Source of the DNA: Azoarcus sp.
GTDB lineage: Bacteria > Pseudomonadota > Gammaproteobacteria > Burkholderiales > Rhodocyclaceae
DNA: 16,727 nt
NCBI GenBank assembly: GCA_031282905.1
Contig: JAITCV010000096.1
Location: 1 to 16,727, forward strand
Direction of reading: 5' to 3'
Notes under the pieces: generated by a model
Databases searched by the model: none
What the model saw: the letters and a program-made list of their open reading frames with translations, nothing else
What the model was told of the DNA's origin: nothing
Shown here: positions 1-7,743 of the stretch, piece after piece
Numbering within the stretch: position 1 is the stretch's first letter
Layout of the letters: each line of letters begins with the position of its first letter
Translations under genes and position numbers: made by a program

Positions 1-160
1 CGCTTTGCGCCGGTGATGAACCCATGTCGGATTACGCCTTCGGCTTATCCAACCTACGAAACACGGCGCTTCGCGCCTCGCAATGGCGAGGTTGGAGGTA
101 AGCATACGGGGTTCCTCCACGTTGGATCGCAGTCGGGTACCGGCGTCCGCGCCGGATGTC
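1..160. repeat. REP-like palindrome cluster at left edge
   Basis: This non-coding stretch holds several short inverted repeats. An imperfect palindrome lies at 29-50 (GGATTACGCC, a TTC loop, then GGCTTATCC); with its flank CCAACCTACGA it resembles the GTAGGTTGGAT-type intergenic repeats I know from many proteobacteria. Then come GGCGC-TTC-GCGCC at 65-77, CCTCGC-AATG-GCGAGG at 76-91 and CCGGCG-TCCG-CGCCGG at 140-155, all perfect stems. None is followed by a T-run on the plus strand, so they are not typical intrinsic terminators. The word GCCTCGCAATG (75-85) recurs twice near 14.8-14.9 kb. Assignment to a named repeat family is from memory only. Confidence 0.5.
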
Positions 161-293
161 AATAACATGCTGGCTACGCCCTCCAGCGATTGGCATGCGG
201 CATGAAAAGCGGACAATTTGAAAATCATCCAGGTGGACAGATTCAAAAGTCCGTGATAACGGTCAGAGGAATGGCTGGAGAGGGTTGAATGGC
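161..293. other. non-coding spacer upstream of the rpsB promoter
   Basis: No open frame of useful length, RNA gene or repeat is apparent here. Composition is less GC-rich than in the genes downstream, as expected for a promoter-proximal spacer. The upstream neighbour of the operon lies outside the window. Confidence 0.5.
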
Positions 294-323
294 TTGAGAG
301 GGTTTTTACCTGCGTGCTACAAT
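294..323 (+). promoter_or_regulatory. sigma-70 promoter for rpsB operon, extended -10
   Basis: A -35 hexamer TTGAGA (294-299) is separated by 18 bp from TACAAT (318-323). The latter is preceded by TG one base upstream (315-316), giving the extended -10 TGCTACAAT. Transcription would start near 329-331, leaving a leader of about 137 nt before rpsB. This is the best promoter-like match in the window and is placed where the growth-regulated rpsB-tsf promoter is expected. The start site is inferred from spacing. Confidence 0.6.
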
Positions 324-329
324 CACAAG

Positions 330-466
330 CTTGTCTCTTTCGAGAGGCAAAATCCACACGCCGGACTGTCGGGGTCCGCATCGGGCATGTTCGATGCGGT
401 ACTGGCGGGAGCCATGCTCCTGGCCTGGTTCGGCGGCGGTCAACCCTGAAAAACACGGAGTTTTAC
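330..466 (+). promoter_or_regulatory. structured 5' leader of rpsB mRNA
   Basis: The predicted untranslated leader contains several stem-loops. At 331-350 an 8-bp stem (one G-U pair) closes a TTCG tetraloop, right at the predicted 5' end. At 376-399 there is a perfect 8-bp stem CCGCATCG/CGATGCGG with an 8-nt loop. At 362-378 CGGAC/GTCCG forms an alternative stem that shares bases 376-378 with the previous one, so the two exclude each other. At 408-420 GGAGC-CAT-GCTCC forms another. In gammaproteobacteria S2 represses its own mRNA through the rpsB leader; a similar role here is inference, since I have not matched a known leader family. The Shine-Dalgarno GGAG (457-460) lies outside these stems. 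Confidence 0.45.
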
Positions 467-1213
467 ATGTCGGTCACGATGCGCGAAATGCTCGACGCGG
501 GCATTCATTTTGGTCACCAGACCCGGTTCTGGAACCCGAAGATGGCACCTTACATCTTCGGTCATCGCAACAAGATTCATATCGTCAATCTCGAAAAGAC
601 ACTGGTCAAATACAACGAGGCGATGGATTTCGTGAGGAAACTCGCGGCCAATCGCGGCAATATCCTGTTTGTCAGCACCAAGCGCCAGGCGCGCGAGATC
701 ATCGCCGAGGAGGCGCGCCGCGCGGGCATGCCGTTTGTCGACGAGCGCTGGCTGGGCGGCATGCTGACCAATTTCAAGACCGTCAGGCAGTCGATCAAAC
801 GCTTGAAAGAATTGGAGGCCGTGGTCGAGGAAGGTTCGATCGAACGCGTCTCCAAGCGCGAGGCGCTGACGGCGCGGCGCGAACTGGAAAAACTGCAAAA
901 ATCCATTGGCGGCATCAAGGACATGGGCGGTTTGCCCGATGCGCTGTTCGTGATCGATGTCGGCTATCACAAGATTGCGATTACCGAAGCCCGCAAGCTC
1001 GGGATTCCCGTGGTGGCGGTGGTCGATACCAACCACTCTCCGGAAGGGGTGGATTACGTGATTCCGGGTAATGACGATTCTTCGCGCGCGATCCGTTTGT
1101 ATGCCCGTGGCGTGGCCGATGCCGTGTTGCAGGGGCGAAGCCAGGCGCAGACCGAGATCCTCGAGGCTGGCGAGGAGTTCGTCGAGGTCGAAGAAGATCA
1201 AGCCGAGGCTTGA
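467..1213 (+). CDS. rpsB: 30S ribosomal protein S2
   Basis: Structural protein of the small ribosomal subunit; in E. coli it joins the subunit late and needs S1-region contacts. The 248-residue product begins MSVTMREMLDAGIHFGHQ and has the classic S2 hallmarks: the early GIHFGHQTRFWNPKM segment, LFVSTKRQA, the WLGGMLTNF motif and the PDALFVID and VVDTNHSP segments. Length fits the family (E. coli 241). The ATG at 467 is chosen because GGAG lies 6 nt upstream and the family N-terminus starts here; the frame is open back to a GTG at 314, but that extension is unlike S2 and overlaps the promoter. The acidic tail (EEFVEVEEDQAEA) is common in betaproteobacterial S2. It is first in the operon and probably autoregulated through its leader. 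Confidence 0.97.
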   Translation: MSVTMREMLDAGIHFGHQTRFWNPKMAPYIFGHRNKIHIVNLEKTLVKYNEAMDFVRKLAANRGNILFVSTKRQAREIIAEEARRAGMPFVDERWLGGMLTNFKTVRQSIKRLKELEAVVEEGSIERVSKREALTARRELEKLQKSIGGIKDMGGLPDALFVIDVGYHKIAITEARKLGIPVVAVVDTNHSPEGVDYVIPGNDDSSRAIRLYARGVADAVLQGRSQAQTEILEAGEEFVEVEEDQAEA

Positions 1214-1245
1214 GCCGGGTTTTCACCGCTTGAACGATGAATGAA

Positions 1246-1271
1246 ACGCGGCGGGCCGGTGCCCGCCGTGT
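1246..1271 (+). terminator. rpsB-tsf intercistronic hairpin, likely attenuator
   Basis: In the 85-bp rpsB-tsf gap, CGGCGGGC (1249-1256) pairs perfectly with GCCCGCCG (1261-1268) across a 4-nt loop. Three more outer pairs, one of them G-U, extend the stem to 1246-1271. There is no T-run afterwards (the sequence continues GCTATGGG), so full intrinsic termination is unlikely. The hairpin sits 15 nt before the tsf Shine-Dalgarno. E. coli also has a hairpin in its rpsB-tsf spacer. Partial attenuation, RNA processing or 3' stabilisation of rpsB mRNA are possible roles. Confidence 0.45.
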
Positions 1272-1298
1272 GCTATGGGTGAATCAAGGAGTTTTAGC

Positions 1299-2198
1299 AT
1301 GGCGGAAATTACCGCGAGCTTGGTGAAGGAACTGCGCGAGAAGACCGACGCGCCGATGATGGAATGCAAGAAGGCGCTGACCGAGGCGGGCGGCGATCTG
1401 GGCAAGGCCGAGGAAATCCTGCGCGTCAAGCTGGGGAACAAGGCCACCAAGGCGGCGGCGCGCATTGCCGCGGAAGGCGTGGTCGTGATCCATATTGCCA
1501 ACGACGGCAAGCTCGGCGCGATCCTGGAGATGAACAGCGAGACCGATTTCGTCTCCCGGAACGACGACTTCATCGCATTGGCAAAGGATAGCGTCGCCCT
1601 GGTGGTGGAAAAGGATCCGTCCGATATCGCCGCGCTCTCCGGGCTGCCCTTGGGTGCGGGCACGGTGGAATCCACCCGTACCGCGCTGGTCGGCAGGATC
1701 GGCGAAAACATGACCCTGCGCCGCTTCCAGCGCATCGAGGCCAAGGGTCGGCTCCACAGCTACATCCATGGCGGCGCCAAGATCGGCGTGCTGGTCGATC
1801 TGGTCGACGGCGACGAACAGTTGGGCAGGGATCTGGCGATGCACATCGCCGCGAGCAAGCCCAAGGCGCTCGATGCCAGCGGGGTCGATGCCGCGCTGCT
1901 CGACACCGAACGCCGGATTGCGATCGAGAAGGCGCGCGAATCGAACAAGCCCGAAGCGATGCTCGACAAGATCGCCGAAGGTTCGGTACAGAAGTTCCTC
2001 AAGGAAGTGACCCTGCTCGGCCAGGTCTTCGTCAAGGCCGAGGACGGCAAGGAAACCGTGGAACAATTGCTGGTGAGGAAAAAGGCTGCGGTGGCTGGGT
2101 TTGCGCTCTACGTCGTCGGCGAGGGCATCGAGAAGAAAGTGAGCGATTTCGCCGCCGAGGTGGCCGAACAGGCTGCCGCCGCCGCTGCGAAGAAATAA
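1299..2198 (+). CDS. tsf: elongation factor Ts
   Basis: Guanine nucleotide exchange factor that releases GDP from EF-Tu in the cytoplasm. The 299-residue product starts MAEITASLVKELREKT and carries the EF-Ts signature LREKTDAPMMECKKAL (about 12-27) in the N-terminal UBA-like domain. The TDFVSRND motif (82-89) supplies the Asp-Phe pair that enters the EF-Tu nucleotide site (E. coli Asp80/Phe81). The core dimer-like domains and the C-terminal module (VTLLGQVFVK, then about 246-290) follow; the tail is alanine- and lysine-rich. The start at 1299 is set by AAGGAG (1286-1291) 7 nt upstream; an in-frame ATG at 1275 would add eight residues foreign to the family. It follows rpsB, as in most bacteria. 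Confidence 0.97.
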   Translation: MAEITASLVKELREKTDAPMMECKKALTEAGGDLGKAEEILRVKLGNKATKAAARIAAEGVVVIHIANDGKLGAILEMNSETDFVSRNDDFIALAKDSVALVVEKDPSDIAALSGLPLGAGTVESTRTALVGRIGENMTLRRFQRIEAKGRLHSYIHGGAKIGVLVDLVDGDEQLGRDLAMHIAASKPKALDASGVDAALLDTERRIAIEKARESNKPEAMLDKIAEGSVQKFLKEVTLLGQVFVKAEDGKETVEQLLVRKKAAVAGFALYVVGEGIEKKVSDFAAEVAEQAAAAAAKK

Positions 2199-2235
2199 CG
2201 CCGCAACGCCGGTTCATCACCCTCCAGGAAACGTC

Positions 2236-2955
2236 ATGTCCACCGCGCCCGCCTATTCCCGTATCCTGCTCAAGCTCTCGGGCGAAGCCCTGATGGGCGA
2301 GGATCAATATGGCATCAACGAACAGGTGATTTTCCGCATCGTGGGCGAGATCGCCGAAGTGACGAAGCTCGGGGTGCAGGTTGGGGTGGTGATTGGCGGC
2401 GGCAACATTTTCCGCGGCATGGCGGGGGCGGCGAAGGGCATGGATCGCGCCACCGCCGATTACATGGGGATGCTCGCCACGGTGATGAATGCCATGGCAT
2501 TGGCCGATGCGATGCGCCGCGTCGAGGTCGAGGCGCGGGTGCAATCGGCCTTGCGCATCGACCAGGTGGTCGAGTCCTATATCCGTGGCCGCGCCATCCG
2601 TCATCTCGAAGAGGGGCGGGTGGTGATCTTCGCCGCCGGCACCGGCAACCCGTTTTTCACCACCGATACCGCCGCCGCCCTGCGTGGGGCGGAAATCGGC
2701 GCGCAGATCGTGCTCAAGGCGACCAAGGTCGACGGCATCTATACTTCCGACCCGCTCAAGCACCCCGAGGCGCGGCGTTTTGCGCGCATCAGTTTCGACG
2801 AGGCCATTGGCCGCAACCTGGCGGTGCTCGACGCGACCGCGTTCGCGCTCTGCCGCGACCAGAAATTGCCGATCAACGTGTTTTCGATCTTCAAGCCCGG
2901 CGCGCTCAAGCGCGTGGTGCTGGGCGAGGACGAAGGCACCCTGGTTCATTCCTGA
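2236..2955 (+). CDS. pyrH: UMP kinase
   Basis: Phosphorylates UMP to UDP with ATP, the committed step to UTP and CTP; bacterial enzymes are hexamers of the amino-acid kinase fold, usually activated by GTP and inhibited by UTP. The 239-residue protein shows the N-terminal phosphate-binding segment LKLSGEAL (12-19, with Lys13), the glycine-rich VIGGGNIFRG (about 52-61), FAAGTGNPFFTTDTAAALR for UMP binding, and the ATP-site KATKVDGIYTSDP segment. Length matches E. coli PyrH (241). ATG 2236 is preceded by AGGA (2226-2229) 6 nt upstream. It lies 37 bp after tsf and 17 bp before frr, the usual order. Confidence 0.96.
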   Translation: MSTAPAYSRILLKLSGEALMGEDQYGINEQVIFRIVGEIAEVTKLGVQVGVVIGGGNIFRGMAGAAKGMDRATADYMGMLATVMNAMALADAMRRVEVEARVQSALRIDQVVESYIRGRAIRHLEEGRVVIFAAGTGNPFFTTDTAAALRGAEIGAQIVLKATKVDGIYTSDPLKHPEARRFARISFDEAIGRNLAVLDATAFALCRDQKLPINVFSIFKPGALKRVVLGEDEGTLVHS

Positions 2956-2972
2956 TATCCACTCCACTTGCG

Positions 2973-3530
2973 ATGATTCCCGAACTCAAGAAAACGATCG
3001 AACACAAGATGCAGAAGTCGGTCGAGGCATTGAAGACCGATCTTGCCAAGATTCGCACCGGGCGTGCCCATACCGGGCTGCTTGATCATGTCCAGGTCGA
3101 GTACTACGGCAGCCTGGTGCCGATCAACCAGGTGGCCAACATCACCTTGATCGACGCCCGCACCATCGGCGTGCAGACCTGGGAAAAACCGATGCTGGCC
3201 AAGGTCGAAAAGGCGATTCGTGATTCCGACATCGGCGTGAATCCCGCCAACATGGGCGAACTCATCCGCGTGCCGATGCCGTCGCTCACCGAGGAGCGCC
3301 GCCGCGAACTGACCAAGATCGTCAAGCATGAGGGTGAAAACGCCAAGGTCGCGGTGCGCAACCTGCGCCGTGACGCCAACCAGCATCTCAAGGACGCGGT
3401 CAAGGACAAGAAGATTGCGGAGGACGAAGAACGCAAGACCGGCGAGTTCATCCAGAAGCTCACCGATCAATACGTTGGCGAAATCGACAAGCTGCTCGTC
3501 CAGAAAGAGCAGGAGTTGATGCAGATCTGA
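2973..3530 (+). CDS. frr: ribosome recycling factor
   Basis: Acts with EF-G after termination to split the 70S post-termination complex. The 185-residue product has exactly the length of E. coli RRF. Conserved segments in order are KIRTGRAH (about 26-33, hinge and long helix), VEYYGSLVPINQVA (domain II), the MGELIRVPMPSLTEERR segment, and VAVRNLRRDAN in the C-terminal three-helix bundle; it ends KEQELMQI. No clear Shine-Dalgarno is visible before the ATG at 2973 (TCCACTTGCG precedes it), so translation may be coupled to pyrH, which ends 17 bp upstream. The N-terminus aligns with family starts, so I keep this ATG. Confidence 0.96.
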   Translation: MIPELKKTIEHKMQKSVEALKTDLAKIRTGRAHTGLLDHVQVEYYGSLVPINQVANITLIDARTIGVQTWEKPMLAKVEKAIRDSDIGVNPANMGELIRVPMPSLTEERRRELTKIVKHEGENAKVAVRNLRRDANQHLKDAVKDKKIAEDEERKTGEFIQKLTDQYVGEIDKLLVQKEQELMQI

Positions 3531-3562
3531 TCTGCCATGGGCTTCGCCCAGGAGAGTTTTCG

Positions 3563-4315
3563 ATGGCGGGTAAGGAGTCGACGAAGCCGCTTGTGCCGCG
3601 CCATGTTGCTGTCATCATGGATGGCAATGGGCGCTGGGCGCGCAAGCGTTTCCTGCCGAGGGTGGCTGGGCATGTGCGCGGGGTCGAGGCCCTGCGCGCC
3701 ACGGTTGCCGCCTGCGTCGAGCGCGGGATCGAATACCTGACCATCTTCGCGTTCAGTTCCGAGAACTGGCGTCGTCCTGTCGATGAAGTTTCTTTCCTGA
3801 TGCAGCTTTTCATCAAATCGCTCAAGAAAGAAGTGAACCGCCTGCACCAGAACGGCATTCGCCTGCGGGTCATTGGCGATCGCTCGCGTTTCGAACCCGC
3901 GCTGGTCGATGCCATTGCCGGGGCGGAGGCATTGACGGCGGGCAATGCCCGTTTCCATCTGACGATTGCCGCCAATTACGGCGGGCGCTGGGACGTGGTG
4001 GACACGGTCAATCGCCTGCTCGCCCGTCATCCGGGACTGGCTGCGATCGACGAACAGATGCTCGGCGCCGAATTGTCGATGCATTTCGCGCCCGAGCCCG
4101 ATCTCTTCATCCGCACCGGCGGCGAAGAGCGCATCAGCAATTTCCTGCTTTGGCAATTGGCCTATACCGAACTTTATTTCACCGACACCTTGTGGCCGGA
4201 TTTCGACGCGCAAGCGCTCGATGTGGCCATTGAATCCTACCGCCAACGCGAGCGCCGCTTTGGCCGCACCAGCGAGCAGGTGCGAGCGGCCGGAGAAGGA
4301 CCACGACATGCTTAA
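3563..4315 (+). CDS. uppS: undecaprenyl diphosphate synthase
   Basis: Cis-prenyltransferase that adds isopentenyl units to farnesyl diphosphate to make the C55 lipid carrier for peptidoglycan, O-antigen and related polymers. The 250-residue protein contains HVAVIMDGNGRWA, with the catalytic Asp20 (E. coli Asp26); AGHVRG, with His37 (E. coli His43, same 17-residue spacing); FAFSSENWRRP; and the C-terminal RTGGEERISNF plus YTELYFTDTLWPDF diphosphate-binding segments. ATG 3563 follows AGGAGA (3550-3555). The 3' end overlaps cdsA by 8 bp, which suggests translational coupling. The first ten residues are polar and variable, as in other members. Confidence 0.96.
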   Translation: MAGKESTKPLVPRHVAVIMDGNGRWARKRFLPRVAGHVRGVEALRATVAACVERGIEYLTIFAFSSENWRRPVDEVSFLMQLFIKSLKKEVNRLHQNGIRLRVIGDRSRFEPALVDAIAGAEALTAGNARFHLTIAANYGGRWDVVDTVNRLLARHPGLAAIDEQMLGAELSMHFAPEPDLFIRTGGEERISNFLLWQLAYTELYFTDTLWPDFDAQALDVAIESYRQRERRFGRTSEQVRAAGEGPRHA

Positions 4316-5171
4316 AACACGAATCATCACCGCGTGCGCGCTGTTCGCCGGGCTGCTGGCGGCGGTGTTCCTGCTGCCGCACAGGGGATGGCTTATCCTG
4401 TGCGCATTGCTGGGCGGCGCGGCGGCATGGGAGTGGGGCGGGCTGATGCGCTGGGGGCAGGTTGCGCGCATCGTGTTCGTGCTGGCCATGCTCGCGCTGT
4501 GCGCGCTGTGTATCCGTGATTCAAGCATATACAGATATTTCCCGGACATGGCGAAGCTGTCCCTGGCGAGGAAATTCTTTGCGATCGAGATCGCGGGGCG
4601 GCCGGTGGTCTTCAGCTTCAAGCACATCATGTACGGGTTTATGCTGTTATTCTGGCTGGTGCTGATCCCATGCTGGTTGCATTACAAATGGCGTTTGCGG
4701 GGCGTGGCGGCGGCGGCGGTCGGGTTGATCGTGCTGGTGCCCCCCACGGTTGCCATGACGGATTTGGGTGGGGTCCGTCCCTGGGGTTTGCTTGGGGCGC
4801 TGGCGGTGGCCTGGGTGGCCGACATCGCGGCCTATTTCAGCGGGCGGGCGTGGGGACGGCATAAACTCGCGCCCGCCATCAGTCCGGGCAAGACCTGGGA
4901 AGGCGCGCTCGGCGCGGTGATCGCGGTCATGGTCTATGGCGTACTGTGGTTGCATGGTTTGGTCGGCAGCGGTTTGGTGGCGACGCTGGCGTTCTTGGCG
5001 GTGTTGACCGTGGCGAGCATCCTGGGCGATCTGTTCGAGTCGCTGTTGAAACGCCAGGCCGGGGTCAAGGACAGCGGTAGCCTGTTGCCGGGGCACGGCG
5101 GTATCCTTGACCGAGTGGATAGCCAGACCGCAACCTTGCCCCTGATCGTATTTGGGTTGTTCTACCTATGA
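4308..5171 (+). CDS. cdsA: phosphatidate cytidylyltransferase
   Basis: Integral inner-membrane enzyme that makes CDP-diacylglycerol from phosphatidate and CTP, the precursor of all bacterial phospholipids. The 287-residue product is hydrophobic throughout, with about eight membrane segments starting at residues 5-25. It carries the CdsA family signature near the C-terminus: S245-LLKR, K254-D255, PGHGG (261-265) and DRVDS (268-272), which include the metal- and CTP-binding residues. ATG 4308 lies inside the 3' end of uppS, with GGAGAAGGA (4292-4300) upstream. The frame stays open further upstream, but that part is only the uppS gene in another frame. A short less GC-rich patch near 4520-4640 encodes a loop and is not disrupted. 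It ends in an ATGA overlap with dxr. Confidence 0.95.
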   Translation: MLKTRIITACALFAGLLAAVFLLPHRGWLILCALLGGAAAWEWGGLMRWGQVARIVFVLAMLALCALCIRDSSIYRYFPDMAKLSLARKFFAIEIAGRPVVFSFKHIMYGFMLLFWLVLIPCWLHYKWRLRGVAAAAVGLIVLVPPTVAMTDLGGVRPWGLLGALAVAWVADIAAYFSGRAWGRHKLAPAISPGKTWEGALGAVIAVMVYGVLWLHGLVGSGLVATLAFLAVLTVASILGDLFESLLKRQAGVKDSGSLLPGHGGILDRVDSQTATLPLIVFGLFYL

Positions 5172-6367
5172 CGGCTCCGTTTCTCCAGCAAATCACCATC
5201 CTGGGCGCCACCGGCTCGATCGGCACGAGCACGCTCGACGTCATTGCCCGCCATCCGGGGCGCTACGATGTTTTCGCCCTGACCGCGGATAGTTCGGTGG
5301 ATAAGCTCGCCCGCCTGTGCCTGCGCTTCGAGCCGCGTTACGCGGTGATGGCGAACGAGGCCGCGGCGGAAAAATTGCGCCGCCTGCTCGCGGTGGCGTT
5401 TTGTCCGACCGAAGTGCTCTCCGGGGCTGCGGCGCTGTGCGAAGTGGCTTCTTCCCCGGATGTCAGCACGGTGGTGGCGGCCATCGTGGGCGCGGTCGGG
5501 CTGGAGCCGACGCTGGCCGCCGTGCGCGCGGGCAAGAAGGTGCTGCTCGCCAACAAGGAAGCCCTGGTGATGTCGGGGCGGATTTTCATGGACGCAGTGC
5601 TGGCTTCGCGGGCGACATTGCTGCCGATCGACAGCGAACACAACGCGATTTTCCAGTCGCTGCCCGGCAATTACCGTTGCAACCCCGATGTCAACGGGGT
5701 GCGCCGCATTTTGCTCACCGCCTCGGGCGGGCCATTTCGCCGTCTGCCGCAGGAGAAGCTCGAGCAAGTCACCCCGGCCGACGCCTGCGCGCACCCGGTG
5801 TGGAAAATGGGACGCAAGATTTCGGTCGATTCCGCCACCATGATGAACAAGGGGCTGGAGGTGATCGAGGCATACTGGCTGTTCGCGGTGCCCGAGAGCC
5901 GGATCGAGGTGGTGGTGCATCCGCAGGGCGTGGTGCATTCGATGGTCGATTATGTCGATGGTTCGGTCATCGCCCAGCTTGGCAACCCCGACATGCGCGT
6001 GCCGATTTCCCATGCGCTTGCCTGGCCGGAGCGAATCGATTCGGGCACGACCATGCTCGATCTGTTCGGCATCGGCACGCTGGACTTCGAGCCTCCCGAT
6101 TTCAGCCGTTTTCCCTGTCTGAGTCTGGCTTACCAGGCGTTGCGCGCGGGCGGCACGGCGCCCACCGCGCTCAATGCTGCCAATGAAGTGGCGGTGGAGG
6201 CTTTTCTCGATTCGCGTCTGGGTTTCTGCGGCATCGCCGAAGTGATCGCCGCAACCCTGGAACGTGTCACGCCTGAAAAGGCAAACAATTTGGAGACCGT
6301 ATTGGCCATCGATATCCAGGCACGGGAAATTGCCCGTGAAGAAACGGCGAGGCGGGCGATAGCATGA
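5168..6367 (+). CDS. dxr: 1-deoxy-D-xylulose 5-phosphate reductoisomerase
   Basis: Second enzyme of the MEP isoprenoid pathway: it rearranges and reduces DXP to 2-C-methyl-D-erythritol 4-phosphate using NADPH and a divalent metal. It is the target of fosmidomycin. The 399-residue protein has the NADPH-binding GATGSIG (13-19), LLANKEALV, and the metal ligands Asp155 and Glu157 in IDSEHNAIFQ. TASGGPFR, the SVDSATMMNKGLE segment with Glu231, and the C-terminal PTALNAANE follow. A loop after IFQSLP is about five residues shorter than in E. coli; the catalytic set is complete. Start and stop overlap neighbours by ATGA on both sides, so translation is likely coupled to cdsA. Through its pathway it supplies the prenyl precursors used by UppS. 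Confidence 0.97.
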   Translation: MTAPFLQQITILGATGSIGTSTLDVIARHPGRYDVFALTADSSVDKLARLCLRFEPRYAVMANEAAAEKLRRLLAVAFCPTEVLSGAAALCEVASSPDVSTVVAAIVGAVGLEPTLAAVRAGKKVLLANKEALVMSGRIFMDAVLASRATLLPIDSEHNAIFQSLPGNYRCNPDVNGVRRILLTASGGPFRRLPQEKLEQVTPADACAHPVWKMGRKISVDSATMMNKGLEVIEAYWLFAVPESRIEVVVHPQGVVHSMVDYVDGSVIAQLGNPDMRVPISHALAWPERIDSGTTMLDLFGIGTLDFEPPDFSRFPCLSLAYQALRAGGTAPTALNAANEVAVEAFLDSRLGFCGIAEVIAATLERVTPEKANNLETVLAIDIQAREIAREETARRAIA

Positions 6368-7728
6368 CGATGATCTGGACGTATATCATTCCCTTCGGCA
6401 TTGCGCTGGGGGTGCTGATTCTCTTTCACGAGTTGGGGCATTATTGGGTCGCGCGCGCCTGCGGGGTCAAGGTATTGCGCTTCTCGATCGGTTTTGGCCG
6501 TCCGTTGCTGAAGTATCGCGCCAGCGCCGACGGCACCGAATGGGTGCTCGCGGTCTTTCCCCTGGGCGGCTACGTCAAGATGCTCGACGAAGAGGAGGGC
6601 GAGGTCAGCGAAGCCGAACGCCACCGCGCCTTCAATATCCAGCCGCTATGGCGGCGCTTCGCCATCGTCGCCGCCGGGCCGATTGCCAACCTGCTGCTCG
6701 CCCTGGTGCTGTATTGGGGGCTGTTCGTGGCGGGCAGCACCGAGTTGCGTCCGCTGGTCATGACGACAGGGCAGGATACCCTGGCGGCGCAAGCGCAAAT
6801 CGAGGCGGGCGATCTGGTGTTGTCTGTAAACAGCGACAATGTGAAGAGTTGGCAGGATTTGCGCTGGGCGCTGCTGCGCCATGCGCTCGATCGCGGGGAG
6901 ACGCGCCTCCGGGTGCGTACTCATGATGAGCGAGAAGCCGTTCGCGTATTCGATTTTTCCGCGTTCACGCTCGACGAAGCGGGCAGCGATCCCATCGCCC
7001 GCATGGGGTTGCGCCCGTGGGATCCGCCGTCCCCTGCTCGGATCGCGCAGGTCGACGAAGGCGCGGCGGCGCGGGCGGGCTTGCGGGTGGACGACGAAAT
7101 TGTCGCCATCGACGACAAGGCGGTGAGCTCGTGGCAGGAAGTGGTCGACATCGTGCGGGCCTCGGCGGGCAGGGAACGGCGTTTTACCGTGAGTCGCGGG
7201 GGGGAGAATCTCGATCTGGCCGTGTTGCCCGACGAAAAAACGACCGGCAAGGAAGACGAGCGCATCGGTGTCATCGGAGTGGGTTTTGCCAGAGGGAATA
7301 TGGACAAGATGATTACCGAGGTGCGTTATGGCCCGGTGGAGGCGGTGGGCCGCGCCTTGCGTCAAACCTGGGAAGTTTCCGCGCTGAGCCTGCAAACCAT
7401 CTTCCAGATGCTGACCGGCACGGTTTCGCCGCGCAATATTTCCGGGCCGATCACGATTGCCGATTACGCTGGCCAGTCCGCGCAGATGGGGCTCAAGCAC
7501 TATCTGCATTTCCTCGCGTTGATCAGCATCAGCCTGGGAATACTCAACCTGCTGCCGGTGCCGGTGCTCGACGGCGGGCTTTTACTGTATTATGCGGTTG
7601 AATTCATCAAGGGCAGGCCGCTGCCAGTGAGAGTCATGGAAATTGGGCAACAGATCGGCCTGACGCTGCTGTTCATGTTGATGGCGTTCGCTATCTATAA
7701 TGATGTCAATCGTATCATCTCCGGCTGA
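6364..7728 (+). CDS. rseP: RIP site-2 zinc metalloprotease RseP
   Basis: Intramembrane protease of the inner membrane. In E. coli it cleaves RseA after DegS to release sigma-E, and also clears signal peptides. The 454-residue product begins with a membrane helix holding the zinc motif HELGH (22-26) and ends with the third ligand in NLLPVPVLDGG (Asp403). A second helix lies around 105-120, and two tandem periplasmic PDZ domains occupy roughly 125-295, including the LRVDDEIVAIDDK segment typical of PDZ-C. Two C-terminal helices follow. The length equals E. coli RseP (450). ATG 6364 overlaps the dxr stop. Placement directly before bamA matches its envelope-stress role. No rseA or rpoE is in this window. 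Confidence 0.96.
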   Translation: MTMIWTYIIPFGIALGVLILFHELGHYWVARACGVKVLRFSIGFGRPLLKYRASADGTEWVLAVFPLGGYVKMLDEEEGEVSEAERHRAFNIQPLWRRFAIVAAGPIANLLLALVLYWGLFVAGSTELRPLVMTTGQDTLAAQAQIEAGDLVLSVNSDNVKSWQDLRWALLRHALDRGETRLRVRTHDEREAVRVFDFSAFTLDEAGSDPIARMGLRPWDPPSPARIAQVDEGAAARAGLRVDDEIVAIDDKAVSSWQEVVDIVRASAGRERRFTVSRGGENLDLAVLPDEKTTGKEDERIGVIGVGFARGNMDKMITEVRYGPVEAVGRALRQTWEVSALSLQTIFQMLTGTVSPRNISGPITIADYAGQSAQMGLKHYLHFLALISISLGILNLLPVPVLDGGLLLYYAVEFIKGRPLPVRVMEIGQQIGLTLLFMLMAFAIYNDVNRIISG

Positions 7729-7743
7729 AGGCTGAATATTCGA

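Noticed and set aside
314..466. In-frame N-terminal extension of rpsB from GTG 314
   Set aside because: It would overlap the -10 box, lacks a ribosome site and has no match to S2; the ATG at 467 has a well-spaced GGAG.
3966..4307. Upstream extension of the cdsA frame
   Set aside because: It lies wholly within uppS and reads as arginine- and serine-rich shadow sequence; CdsA begins with its first membrane helix at 4308.
6250..7743. Sigma-E promoter before rseP or bamA
   Set aside because: I looked for GGAACTT with a suitably spaced TCTGA-like -10, as in E. coli, and found no convincing match in or around rseP.
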